From Burkholderiales bacterium (GTDB taxonomy: Bacteria > Pseudomonadota > Gammaproteobacteria > Burkholderiales > Thiobacteraceae): 64,000 bases of DNA. The position numbers and the translations under genes were made by a program. Positions 26,996 through 35,732 of this stretch are shown piece after piece. Numbering within the stretch: position 1 is the stretch's first letter; every line of letters begins with the position of its first letter. The stretch lies in assembly GCA_023511995.1 (NCBI GenBank), contig JAIMAL010000001.1, positions 219,154 through 283,153 of the forward strand, written 5' to 3'. The notes below the pieces were generated by a model. The model was not told the DNA's origin. It searched no databases and saw nothing but the letters and a program-made list of their open reading frames with translations.

Positions 26996-28108
26996 TCAGT
27001 CCCAGCTCAGGGTACCGCCGGTCTGGTACTCGATCACCCGTGTTTCGAAGAAGTTCTTCTCCTTCTTGAGGTCGATCATCTCCGCCATCCAGGGGAAGGG
27101 GTTGGTGGCGCCGGGATAGAGCTCGTCCAGACCGATCTGCTGGCAGCGGCGGTTGGCGATGAAGCGCAGATATTCCTTGAACATGGGCGCGTTCAAACCC
27201 AGCACCCCGCGGGGCATGGTGTCTTCGGCATAGGCGTATTCCAGTTCCACGCCCTTCCTGATCAGGCCGCGGATTTCCTCGCGGAATTCCGGCGTCCACA
27301 GTTGCGGGTTTTCCATCTTGATCTGGTTGATGAGGTCGATGCCGAAGTTGCAGTGCATGGACTCATCGCGCAGGATGTACTGGTATTGCTCGGCGGCACC
27401 TGTCATCTTGTTCTGCCGGCCGAGGGCGAGGATTTGCACGAAGCCCACATAGAAGAAGAGACCCTCCATGATGCAGGCGAAGACGATCAGGCTCTTCAAG
27501 AGCTTCTGGTCGTTTTCCGGTGTTCCCGTCTTGAAGGCGGGATCGGTGAGGGTGTCGATGAAGGGGATCAGGAATTCATCCTTGGCGCGGATGCAGGGCA
27601 CCTCATGGTAGGCGTTGAAGATTTCGCCCTCATCCAACCCCAGGCTTTCCACGATGTACTGGTAGGCATGGGTGTGGATGGCTTCCTCGAAGGCCTGCCG
27701 CAGCAGAAACTGGCGACATTCGGGGGCGGTGATGTGGCGATAGGTGCCGAGCACGATGTTGTTGGCGGCGAGGCTGTCGGCGGTGACGAAGAAGCCGAGG
27801 TTGCGCTTGACAATGAGGCGCTCGTCCTCGGTGAGGCCATTGGGATCCTTCCACTGGGCAATGTCGCGCCCCATGTTGATTTCCTGGGGCATCCAATGGT
27901 TGGCACAGGCGGCGAGGTATTTCTCCCAGGCCCATTTGTATTTGAAGGGAACGAGCTGGTTGACATCGGCGGCACCATTGATGACGCGCTTGTCCTCCAC
28001 CCGCACGCGGCGGTATTTGATGTCGGTGAAATCCGGCTCCGGTTCGCGCGCCGGATAAGCGGCCATGCCGCGGGCCAGGGGGGAGAAGTCCTCTTCGAAA
28101 CTGAGCAT
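26996..28108 (-). CDS. nrdB: Ribonucleoside-diphosphate reductase, beta subunit (class Ia)
   Basis: 370-residue small subunit that holds the diiron-tyrosyl radical centre used by NrdA to make deoxyribonucleotides. Metal ligands appear in [14 protein letters not shown] and [12 protein letters not shown]; the neighbouring acidic/His residues are typical. The C-terminal end ([13 protein letters not shown]) fits the interaction tail. It is 61 bp downstream of nrdA and ends at a hairpin terminator at 26949-26974. Confidence 0.98.
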   Translation of the reverse strand: MLSFEEDFSPLARGMAAYPAREPEPDFTDIKYRRVRVEDKRVINGAADVNQLVPFKYKWAWEKYLAACANHWMPQEINMGRDIAQWKDPNGLTEDERLIVKRNLGFFVTADSLAANNIVLGTYRHITAPECRQFLLRQAFEEAIHTHAYQYIVESLGLDEGEIFNAYHEVPCIRAKDEFLIPFIDTLTDPAFKTGTPENDQKLLKSLIVFACIMEGLFFYVGFVQILALGRQNKMTGAAEQYQYILRDESMHCNFGIDLINQIKMENPQLWTPEFREEIRGLIRKGVELEYAYAEDTMPRGVLGLNAPMFKEYLRFIANRRCQQIGLDELYPGATNPFPWMAEMIDLKKEKNFFETRVIEYQTGGTLSWD

Positions 28109-28169
28109 GGTTCCGGTCTCCTACGTCAGGGATCAGGCATCAGGGATCAGCAATGATGACTTTTGGTTT

Positions 28170-31094
28170 TTACTGGCAGGCTTCGCACTCCTCGAAGCCG
28201 GGGTCGCCGGGGCGGAGGGTGCAGGCGCGCCCCCCCACTTCCGGTTCGGGCAGCCTTCCCGCGAGCATGGGCGCCCCTGCGGCCACGGCGCCAAGACCGG
28301 TGGCTGCGGCTTGGCCCATGCCACCCTGCGCCGGTACGGCGTTGAGTTCGCCCCCTTTGCCCGTGGATTTTTCCGCTGAGGTGGCGGCCAGCGTGCGCAG
28401 GTAATAGGTGGTTTTCAGGCCGCGGATCCACGCCAGCTTGTAGATCTCGTCCAACTTCCTGCCGGATGCGCCCGCCATGTAGATGTTGAGGGACTGTGCC
28501 TGGTCGATCCACTTCTGCCGTCTGGCGGCGGCCTCGATGAGCCAGCGCGGATCGATTTCAAAGGAAGTGGCGTAGAGGTGGCGCAGCTCCGGCGGCACGC
28601 GGTCGATTCTGGCCAGTGAGCCATCGAAGTATTTGAGATCGCCCACCATCACCTCATCCCACAGACCCAGTTTCTTCAGGTCGGCGACGAGATATTTGTT
28701 GACTACGGTGAATTCACCGGACAGATTGGATTTCACGTAGAGGTTCTGGTAGGTGGGCTCGATGGAGGCGGACACCCCCACGATGTTGGCGATGGTGGCG
28801 GTGGGGGCGATGGCCAGGCAGTTGGAATTGCGCATGCCCACCTTGCGGATGCGCTCACGCAGCGCATTCCAGTCGAGGGTCTCGGAATCGTCGTATTCCA
28901 GCCAGCCGCCGCGTTCCTCGGCCAGGAGTTTGAGGCTGTCCTTGGGCAGAATGCCCCGGTCCCACAGCGAGCCGCTGAAGGTGCTGTAGCGGCCCCGCTC
29001 CTCTGCGAGCTCCGTGGAAGCCCAGTAGGCGTAATAGGCGACCGCCTCCATGGAGCGATCGGCGAACTCGACCGCCTCGGCGGAGCCGTAGGGAATGCGC
29101 AGCTCATACAGCGCATCCTGGAAGCCCATGATGCCGAGACCCACCGGCCGGTGCTTGAGGTTGGACGTGCGCGCCTTGCCCACGGCGTAATAGTTGATGT
29201 CGATCACATTGTCCAGCATGCGCATCGCCGTGCGGATGGTCTTCTTCAGTTTGGCGTGGTCGATGCCGCCGTCCTTCAGATGGTTGACGAGGTTGACCGA
29301 CCCCAGGTTGCACACGGCGATCTCGGTATCCGAGGTGTTCAGCGTAATTTCCGTGCACAGGTTGGAAGAGTGCACCACCCCGACGTGCTGCTGCGGGCTG
29401 CGGATGTTGCAGGGATCCTTGAAGGTGATCCAGGGGTGGCCCGTTTCAAAGAGCATGCTGAGCATCTTGCGCCACAATTGCACAGCAGAAATTCGGCGGA
29501 AGTTTTTGATTTCGCCGCGCGCGGCCTTCTCCTCGTAGGCCACGTAGGCCCGCTCGAATTCGCGCCCGTACTTATCGTGTAAATCGGGCACTTCGTTGGG
29601 GGAAAAGAGGGTCCACTCGCCGTTTTCCATCACCCGTTTCATGAACAGATCGGGAATCCAGTTGGCGGTGTTCATGTCATGGGTGCGGCGGCGATCATCC
29701 CCCGTGTTCTTGCGCAGCTCGAGAAATTCCTCGATGTCGAGGTGCCAGGTCTCCAGGTAGGAACACACCGCACCTTTGCGTTTGCCACCCTGGTTCACCG
29801 CCACTGCGGTGTCGTTCACCACCTTGAGGAAGGGGATCACGCCCTGGGATTTGCCATTGGTGCCCTTGATGTGGGAACCCAGCGCACGCACAGGAGTCCA
29901 GTCGTTGCCCAGGCCCCCGGCAAACTTCTGCAGCATGGCGTTCTCCTTGATCGCCTGGTAGATGCCCTCCAGGTCGTCGGAGACGGTGGTGAGATAGCAG
30001 GAGGAAAGCTGCGGATGGCGCGTGCCCGAGTTGAACAGGGTCGGCGTCGAGCTCATGAAATCGAACTTGGACAGCACGTCGTAAAACTCGATGGCGCGTG
30101 CCTCGCGGTCGATTTCGTTGAGGGCAAGGCCCATGGCCACCCGCATGAAGAAAATCTGCGGCAGCTCGATGCGCCTTTCGTTGATGTGCAGGAAATAGCG
30201 GTCGTAGAGGGTCTGCAACCCAAGGTAACCAAACTGCAGGTCACGCGAGGCATCCAGCGCTGCGCCCAGTTTCTCAAGATCGAACTGGGCAAGCCGCTCA
30301 TCGAGCAATTCCGCCTCCACCCCTTTGCGGATGAAGCGGGGGAAATATTCCGCATAGCGCGTGGCCATTTCCGCCTGCGAGACGTCCTCGCCGAGCACCT
30401 CGTAACGGATGCTGTTGAGCAACAGGCGGGCCGCCACCTGGGAATAGGCCGGGTCCTTTTCGATCATGGAGCGGGCGGCGAGGACGGTGCACTTGCGCAC
30501 CTCCTCCATGCGCACGCCATCATAGAGGTCGCGCATCACCGCTTCCATCACCGCCTGGGGTGAGACCTGATTGCCGAGGCCGGCGCAGGAGGCCTCGATC
30601 AGATCCTGCAGACGTTGCACGTCCAGGGGATGGCTCGCGCCGTTTTCCACCACGTTGATGGTGGCGGCGCGCGGTGCCTGCTGTTTCGCGGCGGCGCGTT
30701 CCTGTGCCCGCTTTTCCCGGTAGAGCACATAGGCCCGGGCCACGTCGTGCTCGCCGGAGCGCATCAGGGCCAGTTCCACCTGGTCCTGGATATCCTCGAT
30801 GTGGAAGGTGCCGCCGTTGGGCTGACGGCGCATCAGGGCGTTCACCACCTGCTGGGTGAGAGTCTCCACCAGCTCCCGCACGCGGGCCGAGGCGGCCGCC
30901 TGGCTGCCCTTCACCGCGATGAAAGCCTTGGTCATGGCGATGCTGATCTTGGTGGGCTCGAAGGGCACCACGCTGCCATTGCGGCGGATGGTCTTGTAGT
31001 CGGCGTAGGGCCGGGGTTCGCCCAGCGGGGCGGCATAGTCGGTGGGGGGCACGCTGGCGGAGGAGGATTCGGCGAGGGTCGGGGACGGTTGCAT
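28170..31094 (-). CDS. nrdA: Ribonucleoside-diphosphate reductase, alpha subunit (class Ia)
   Basis: 974-residue large subunit that reduces ribonucleoside diphosphates. It starts with an ATP-cone region (IRRNGSVVPFEPTKISIAMTK), has the catalytic Cys/Glu loop NLCTEITLN and the disulfide partner region RHPQLSSCYLTT, and ends in FEECEACQ, the C-terminal redox Cys pair. It is longer than E. coli NrdA (761) mainly at the N-terminus. Preceded by two NrdR-type boxes, it is expected to be repressed by NrdR when dATP is plentiful. The C-terminal 50 residues are Ala/Gly-rich. Confidence 0.97.
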   Translation of the reverse strand: MQPSPTLAESSSASVPPTDYAAPLGEPRPYADYKTIRRNGSVVPFEPTKISIAMTKAFIAVKGSQAAASARVRELVETLTQQVVNALMRRQPNGGTFHIEDIQDQVELALMRSGEHDVARAYVLYREKRAQERAAAKQQAPRAATINVVENGASHPLDVQRLQDLIEASCAGLGNQVSPQAVMEAVMRDLYDGVRMEEVRKCTVLAARSMIEKDPAYSQVAARLLLNSIRYEVLGEDVSQAEMATRYAEYFPRFIRKGVEAELLDERLAQFDLEKLGAALDASRDLQFGYLGLQTLYDRYFLHINERRIELPQIFFMRVAMGLALNEIDREARAIEFYDVLSKFDFMSSTPTLFNSGTRHPQLSSCYLTTVSDDLEGIYQAIKENAMLQKFAGGLGNDWTPVRALGSHIKGTNGKSQGVIPFLKVVNDTAVAVNQGGKRKGAVCSYLETWHLDIEEFLELRKNTGDDRRRTHDMNTANWIPDLFMKRVMENGEWTLFSPNEVPDLHDKYGREFERAYVAYEEKAARGEIKNFRRISAVQLWRKMLSMLFETGHPWITFKDPCNIRSPQQHVGVVHSSNLCTEITLNTSDTEIAVCNLGSVNLVNHLKDGGIDHAKLKKTIRTAMRMLDNVIDINYYAVGKARTSNLKHRPVGLGIMGFQDALYELRIPYGSAEAVEFADRSMEAVAYYAYWASTELAEERGRYSTFSGSLWDRGILPKDSLKLLAEERGGWLEYDDSETLDWNALRERIRKVGMRNSNCLAIAPTATIANIVGVSASIEPTYQNLYVKSNLSGEFTVVNKYLVADLKKLGLWDEVMVGDLKYFDGSLARIDRVPPELRHLYATSFEIDPRWLIEAAARRQKWIDQAQSLNIYMAGASGRKLDEIYKLAWIRGLKTTYYLRTLAATSAEKSTGKGGELNAVPAQGGMGQAAATGLGAVAAGAPMLAGRLPEPEVGGRACTLRPGDPGFEECEACQ

Positions 31095-31172
31095 GGGGTG
31101 GTCTCCTCTTTGGTCTCGACGGCTTTTTTCGGAAACGGCTTAAAAATGACCAGCTTAGCGGGCGGCGGCCCA

Positions 31173-31220
31173 CCACAACATCTTGTGGTCGGCGGCTCGC
31201 CAGAACCCCAATTCTAGTGA
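31173..31220 (-). promoter_or_regulatory. Pair of NrdR-type boxes upstream of nrdA
   Basis: The 16-mer CCACAACATCTTGTGG at 31173-31188 is a near-perfect palindrome and matches the NrdR box pattern at almost every position. A second, weaker copy, ACCCCAATTCTAGTGA, lies at 31205-31220, spaced exactly 32 bp centre to centre, the phasing known for NrdR sites. They lie 79-126 bp upstream of the nrdA start. Confidence 0.75.
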
Positions 31221-31352
31221 TCCCGGGTGGGGTGTCAACAGGAATCTCGTGAGGGACGGAAAAACGCCGCGACAAGCCCGGCGCGCGCTTTACGGCTATC
31301 GAGGTCCGAAATCGGCGGGTGCTATGATGGAAGAAAGAGCCTTGCCAAGTCC

Positions 31353-32207
31353 ATGAAAAACACCGCCGTCCTCCTCATCAGTTGCCCCGACCAGAAGGGG
31401 CTGGTCGCGGCGATCGCCGAGTTCCTGCTGCGCCACGATGCCAACATCCTGCACGCCGATCAACATCAGGATGCGGAGCTCAAGCTTTTCCTCATGCGTG
31501 TGGAGTGGGACCTTTCGGATTTCCGCCTGGGGCTGTCGGAATTCGAACCGGCGTTCCAGCCCATCGCCCAGCGCTTCCAGATGCAATGGCGGCTGGCGCT
31601 GTCCAGTTATCGGCCGCGGATGGCGATTTTCGTCTCCAAGTACGACCATTGTCTGGCCGACCTCCTCTACCGGCACCAGGCCGGAGAGCTTTTCTGCGAG
31701 ATTCCCCTCATCATCAGCAACCATCCCGACACCCATTGGCTGGCGGAGGCCTACCGCATTCCTTTCCAGCACATGCCGGTGCACAAGGATTCCAAGCGGG
31801 AGGTGGAGCGGGACCAGCTTGCCCTGCTGCGGCACCATCATGTGGATTTCATCGTGCTCGCCCGTTACATGCAGGTGCTCTCGCCCGAGTTCATCCACCA
31901 CTATCCCAATCGCATCATCAACATCCATCATTCCTTTCTGCCCGCTTTCCACGGGGCGCGGCCATATCACCAGGCCTATCAGCGGGGCGTGAAGCTGATC
32001 GGGGCGACCAGCCATTATGTGACCGAAGTGCTGGATGATGGCCCCATCATCGAACAGGATGTGGTGCGCATCTCCCACCGGGACCAACTGGAGGATTTGA
32101 TCCAGAAAGGCGCCGACCTGGAAAAAATCGTACTTTCGCGCGCGGTGCGCTGGCACATCGAAAACCGCGTCCTGGTCTATGCCAACAAGACCGTGGTGTT
32201 CGATTGA
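31353..32207 (+). CDS. purU: Formyltetrahydrofolate deformylase
   Basis: 284-residue cytoplasmic enzyme that releases formate from 10-formyl-THF. An ACT-like N-terminal regulatory domain (LLISCPDQKGLVAAIAEFL, then HDANILHADQHQD) precedes the formyltransferase domain with VLARYMQVLSPEFI, the catalytic INIHHSFLPAF and GATSHYVTEVLDDGPI. ATG 31353 is chosen as the family start. Formate made here could feed the formate dehydrogenase encoded 9 kb away, an inference. Confidence 0.95.
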   Translation: MKNTAVLLISCPDQKGLVAAIAEFLLRHDANILHADQHQDAELKLFLMRVEWDLSDFRLGLSEFEPAFQPIAQRFQMQWRLALSSYRPRMAIFVSKYDHCLADLLYRHQAGELFCEIPLIISNHPDTHWLAEAYRIPFQHMPVHKDSKREVERDQLALLRHHHVDFIVLARYMQVLSPEFIHHYPNRIINIHHSFLPAFHGARPYHQAYQRGVKLIGATSHYVTEVLDDGPIIEQDVVRISHRDQLEDLIQKGADLEKIVLSRAVRWHIENRVLVYANKTVVFD

Positions 32208-32209
32208 TC

Positions 32210-32474
32210 ATGATGGGGGAAATCAGCGAGCTCATCGGCAACCCCCCAGCTGCCTCACCCCCCTCGCCTTCCTGCCGCAGGCGAGGAAGTCCTGGCGCAC
32301 GGGGGATCTCGCCGGCATTTCCCTGCCCATGTATGGGCGCTTCACCCTGGGCGCCGCCCTGTGGCTGGCCTATGGGGTGATCATCGGCAGTACGCCCATC
32401 GTCCTCGCCAACGGCATCACCCTCGTGCCCACGGCCGTCGTGTTTGGCGCAAGTGGACCGATAAGCACGCCTAG
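32210..32474 (+). pseudogene. Broken SemiSWEET-family sugar transporter gene
   Basis: The parts read in three frames join into one SemiSWEET-like protein: MMGEISELIGN (frame from 32210), LTPLAFLPQARKSWRTGD with GISLPMYGRFTLGAALWLAYG and VLANGITLV (next frame), then RVWRKWTDKHA and a stop at 32472-32474. Each junction needs one missing base, near the CCCCCC run at 32241-32246 and near 32430. Intact members have about 90 residues, three helices and a PQ-loop. It converges with the gene ending at 32471 and directly follows purU. It may be a true pseudogene or two sequencing errors. Confidence 0.7.
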
Positions 32475-32998
32475 CGTGTTTCGGCGGCTGGCACGCGGGT
32501 GTGCGCCGAGGCGGGTGCTTCCTTTTGCAGGGAGCGCTGGGGCATGGGGGACACGGGCCGGGCGCGCCCCCGGCGGATGTGGGCCCACAGCAAGAGCGGC
32601 AGCGCCAGCCCCGGGACCCAGTGCAGCGGCGGCAGCCAGGCCTCGTTGGCTTCGCTGCTGAAGTAGTACAGCGCGTAGCCCGTGGCGGCCAGCCACAGCA
32701 TCCAGGATTTCATCAGCACGCCGGTGGCGCGGTTCTTCTTCCTTTGCCACGCTCCGTGGACATGCGCGGGCAGCACCGAGCCCAGCGCCACCAGGGTGGC
32801 GAAGGCGAACAGGCCGTGCAGGCGCAGCCACCATTTCTCCAGGGGATTGGGGGCGGGCCCGAATTCGCCGGGGGTGGCGAGGAAATGATGGAACAGCAGC
32901 CACAGCGCACCGGAAAGCCACACGCCGAGAAACACGCCGTAGAGCGCGCGACGGTGGCGCGGGCCGAAACGGATGGGCAGCGGAATTCTCTTATGCAT
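32471..32998 (-). CDS. Small multi-pass membrane protein (possible b-type cytochrome-like)
   Basis: 175 residues with four likely membrane helices (YGVFLGVWLSGALWLLFHHFL, LHGLFAFATLVALGSVLPAH, SWMLWLAATGYALYYF and WVPGLALPLLLWAHI) and several histidines placed in or near helices, as in DUF4405/cytochrome b561-like proteins. It is the last gene after apbE and FMN-binding genes (8-bp overlap with apbE), so it may be the membrane partner for electron transfer. Heme binding is only inferred. Confidence 0.6.
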   Translation of the reverse strand: MHKRIPLPIRFGPRHRRALYGVFLGVWLSGALWLLFHHFLATPGEFGPAPNPLEKWWLRLHGLFAFATLVALGSVLPAHVHGAWQRKKNRATGVLMKSWMLWLAATGYALYYFSSEANEAWLPPLHWVPGLALPLLLWAHIRRGRARPVSPMPQRSLQKEAPASAHTRVPAAETR

Positions 32999-33887
32999 GA
33001 GATTCTCGCAACGGTGTGGAGTCGCGCAGGCGCCAGGCGCCGGTGTGGTTATCGCGGTCGATGACGAGGGCGCGTGCGCCGAATCGTTCGAGCACGGCGC
33101 CTGCTGCATGGCGGTCGGCCAGCACGACCTTGGTGAGGGCATCGGCGGTCATGCAATCCCGGGCGAGCACGGTGACGCTGAGGTCCCCGGCAAGGCTTCT
33201 GCCGGTGCGCGGGTGGATGTGGGGCGAGCAGGGCAGACCGCCGGAGCGGTGCAGGGCGAAGTAGCTCGCCGAGGTGGCGGCGGCTCCCTCGCCCAGTTCG
33301 ATGACGGGCAGGAGCAGGGTGGGCCACTGCGGATGCCGGACGTGCACGGTTTCCCGTTCCGGTCCGAAGCGGCGCAGATCGCCGCCGGCGTTGACGCGCG
33401 CGCTTGTCACGCCACCGGCTTGCAGTGCCTCGATGGCCCGATCCACGGCAAAACCCTTGGCGATGCCGCCAAGGTCGATGTGCAGCGGGCACGCGAAGCG
33501 CACCTGGTGCCGCGGCAGCAGCTCGATTGAGCGCCAGTCGGCGCGGCTGGAGGCGCGCGGAAAGTCCGCGTGACGCGGCAGGTAGCCGAGGCGGGTGAGG
33601 GCGGGCGCCACCGTGATGTCGAACAGGCCGTCGCTGGCGAGGGAGAATTCACGCGCCGCGTGAAGCACCTGCCAGGTCCAGGGGTGCACCGTGACCGTCC
33701 GTGCGGCCGCTTCCCGATTGAGGCGCGAGACGTCGGAGGCCGGATCGTGGTAGCTCATCAGGGCATGCACCTGCTCCACCGCGCGAAAGGCCGCCGCCAC
33801 CGCTGCCTCCGCGTCGGGGCCGTGGGCGGCGATCTCGACCAGGGTGCCGAGCAGGGGGCGCGCGCGGCGGATTTCCGCAAGGTTCAT
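32991..33887 (-). CDS. apbE: FAD:protein FMN transferase ApbE
   Basis: 298-residue enzyme that attaches FMN covalently to a Thr or Ser in acceptor proteins. Features: LLGTLVEIAAHG at the start, FDITVAPALTRLGY, IDLGGIAKGFAVDRAIEAL, VNAGGDLRRFG and a C-terminal SVTVLARDCMTADALTK. Magnesium-binding Asp/Thr residues lie in the last motif. The gene overlaps the FMN-binding protein gene by ATGA; that protein carries the likely acceptor site. Confidence 0.95.
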   Translation of the reverse strand: MNLAEIRRARPLLGTLVEIAAHGPDAEAAVAAAFRAVEQVHALMSYHDPASDVSRLNREAAARTVTVHPWTWQVLHAAREFSLASDGLFDITVAPALTRLGYLPRHADFPRASSRADWRSIELLPRHQVRFACPLHIDLGGIAKGFAVDRAIEALQAGGVTSARVNAGGDLRRFGPERETVHVRHPQWPTLLLPVIELGEGAAATSASYFALHRSGGLPCSPHIHPRTGRSLAGDLSVTVLARDCMTADALTKVVLADRHAAGAVLERFGARALVIDRDNHTGAWRLRDSTPLRESHA

Positions 33888-34420
33888 TTCAGCACCGCCT
33901 CGTAGCTTGCCAGCAGGCGGCGCACGCCGTCGGCGATGTGCTTGCACGACAGCGTGGCGCCGCTGATGTTCTTGATGTCGTTGTCCAGCTCCAGCGGCGC
34001 ACCGGCACGCTTGCCGACGAACTGGGCGCGCCAGTTGGCGTTGCGCACTTCGCCGCCGTGGGTCTCGCGGTAGTCCAGGATCTCGATGCCGCGCACGGCG
34101 CCGCTGTAATCCAGCGCGAGAGCATAGGTGATGAACTCGTGCTTGCCGTAGACCTCGTCCAGCAGGAACCAGCCCAGGGTTTTCCCCGCGGATTCCACCC
34201 GCCAGGCATTGAGCTCGGGCACCCGCACGCGCACCCGGGAGGCCTTTTCGATGGCCGCGCGCTGCTCGGCGGTCAGCAGGATGCGCGTCTCGCGGAACGC
34301 AGCCGCCTCGGGAAACAGCGCGCGCTGCGCCTGCTCCAGGGTGAGATATTGCACCGCGTAAGCCGGCAGCGCGGGCGCGGCCAGGGCAGGCAGGGACAGC
34401 CAGATCAGTTCCTTGTGCAT
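33884..34420 (-). CDS. Exported FMN-binding domain protein
   Basis: 178 residues. A short hydrophobic N-terminus (LIWLSLPALAAPALPAYA) suggests export. The FMN-binding domain (PF04205 type) contains GKHEFITYALALDYSG, IEILDYRETHGGEV and the acceptor site DIKNISGATLSCKHIADGVRR, in which SGAT is the flavinylation signature. ApbE next door would attach FMN to the Thr. It may carry electrons across or at the periplasmic face, possibly for iron reduction. Confidence 0.88.
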   Translation of the reverse strand: MHKELIWLSLPALAAPALPAYAVQYLTLEQAQRALFPEAAAFRETRILLTAEQRAAIEKASRVRVRVPELNAWRVESAGKTLGWFLLDEVYGKHEFITYALALDYSGAVRGIEILDYRETHGGEVRNANWRAQFVGKRAGAPLELDNDIKNISGATLSCKHIADGVRRLLASYEAVLK

Positions 34421-34428
34421 GATGGGCC

Positions 34429-35334
34429 TCAGAAGTTGTAGCCGAGCTTGAGGCGGATTTCCTGCTTGGTTTTTTCCACCAGATGCAGGTGCTCCGGCTG
34501 ACCGGGATAGGTGGAGGCACCGCCGCCAGCGAGCTGGGGCATCCAGGTGAGCGTGGCCCACCATTGCTTGCTGCCGTAATGCAGGGACGGACCGGCAAAT
34601 ACGGACCAACGCTCTTGGCCGACTTCGGTTTCGAATTCGGTCTGGTAGACCACTTCGCCGCCGACGAACCAGTTGGGCGCGAAACGGTAGGACACACCGG
34701 TCTTGGCGGACAGTTCGATTTCCATTTCGGGCGTGGTGGGCCAGTCGAAGCCGGGTGGCAGGTCGGCGATGGCCTTGCGTTTGGCCCAGGTGCCTTCAAA
34801 GCCGAGGTTGCCCACCCAGACCAGCGTGTCGTCCATGAAATTTTTTTGCAGCAGCAGCTGGGTTTCCAGCTTGTAGCTGTCCTTGTCCTGGCCCGAGTGC
34901 GGGTCCTTCCAGAAATAGGAGGGTTCGACGTAGATCGACAGACCCAGGCCATCCTTCACCGGGCTGAGGATGTTGTACTTCATGCCGAGCTGGATGCCGG
35001 AGGCCTTGAAGCCATAGCGCTCGTCCTTGGGCAGGTAGCCGTCGATGCTCAGGCCGTGGGTGTCGATGCCCAGGCCGTGCAAGGCGAGGGAACCGGTGAA
35101 GCGATGGGTGAAGCCGTATTCGAGCTCGGCCTTGTAGTCCCGGGCGGCATAGTGGCCGCTGCCCTTGTCGTTGCGCTGGGTATACCAGAAATAGCCTTCG
35201 GTCGCGCCCTGGGGCAGGGTCTCCGCACCGGTGGTGTAGCCGAGGAGGTTTTCATCGGCCCGCGCGGTGGGAACGAGGGCGGCAAGGGCGAGGGCCGCCA
35301 CGAGGGAGCGTGAGAGCAAAGGTTTGTGGGTCAT
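34429..35334 (-). CDS. Outer-membrane-type beta-barrel protein (DUF6662-like)
   Basis: 301 residues: signal peptide (LVAALALAALVPTARA) and a mature part made of short alternating strands with many aromatic residues (SGHYAARDYKAELEYGF, SIYVEPSYFW, GYNF at the C-terminus). It ends in Phe, as many outer-membrane proteins do. A porin-like or cargo barrel is likely. It sits 8 bp before the FMN-binding gene, so is probably part of the iron-controlled unit. Family name recalled from pattern only. Confidence 0.7.
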   Translation of the reverse strand: MTHKPLLSRSLVAALALAALVPTARADENLLGYTTGAETLPQGATEGYFWYTQRNDKGSGHYAARDYKAELEYGFTHRFTGSLALHGLGIDTHGLSIDGYLPKDERYGFKASGIQLGMKYNILSPVKDGLGLSIYVEPSYFWKDPHSGQDKDSYKLETQLLLQKNFMDDTLVWVGNLGFEGTWAKRKAIADLPPGFDWPTTPEMEIELSAKTGVSYRFAPNWFVGGEVVYQTEFETEVGQERWSVFAGPSLHYGSKQWWATLTWMPQLAGGGASTYPGQPEHLHLVEKTKQEIRLKLGYNF

Positions 35335-35492
35335 GGCAGTTCCTTATCCGGGTCAGTCAACAAGTCAATGGTCTGGCTGGCTGCCCGGGCGCCCTGGGGG
35401 GGCCGGAACTGGCTGGCTGCAAAACGGGTGTCCTCCCCTTGCCGCGCTCAAGCCGCTTCTCCGGCGGCTTGCGCTTACGACAGGCGGGGGCA

Positions 35493-35669
35493 CTATTTCG
35501 TGAGAATGAGCTTGCCGGCGCGGGTGCGCCGCAGGCGGTATTCCATTCCCTGGTGGAGGATGCGGATTTCCTCGCCGAAAGCGAACAGCCGTTCACTGGG
35601 AATCGGCTGAGCGCGATCGAGGATGAGGTAGCGTTTCGTCACGCGCCCCGCTTCGGTGTTCTTGTCCAT
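35493..35669 (-). CDS. hemP: Hemin uptake protein HemP
   Basis: 58 residues, too short for routine calling. It contains ERLFAFGEEIRILHQG and MEYRLRRTRAGKLILTK, the end matching the HemP signature (IxHxGxxYRLRxTxxGKLILTK). HemP is an iron-regulated activator of heme/iron uptake genes in betaproteobacteria. CGGAG lies seven bases upstream of ATG 35669, and a Fur-type palindrome lies upstream at 35683-35701. It leads a minus-strand group with the outer-membrane, FMN-binding and ApbE genes (158-bp gap). Confidence 0.9.
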   Translation of the reverse strand: MDKNTEAGRVTKRYLILDRAQPIPSERLFAFGEEIRILHQGMEYRLRRTRAGKLILTK

Positions 35670-35682
35670 GGGTCACTCCGTA

Positions 35683-35701
35683 AATGCGAGTAATTCGCAT
35701 T
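35683..35701 (-). promoter_or_regulatory. Fur-type operator upstream of hemP
   Basis: AATGCGAATTACTCGCATT on the minus strand: a perfect 7-bp inverted repeat around a 5-bp AT-rich centre, in the form of betaproteobacterial Fur boxes (AATGxGAATxATTCxCATT). It lies 14 bp upstream of the hemP start, where it would block RNA polymerase when iron is plentiful. Confidence 0.75.
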
Positions 35702-35732
35702 CTACATTGGGCGGGCCCAGGGCGCAAGGGGG

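Noticed and set aside
28109..28169. Short repeats CAGGGATCAGG between nrdA and nrdB
   Set aside because: Only two imperfect copies in a short gap; no structure or function can be supported.
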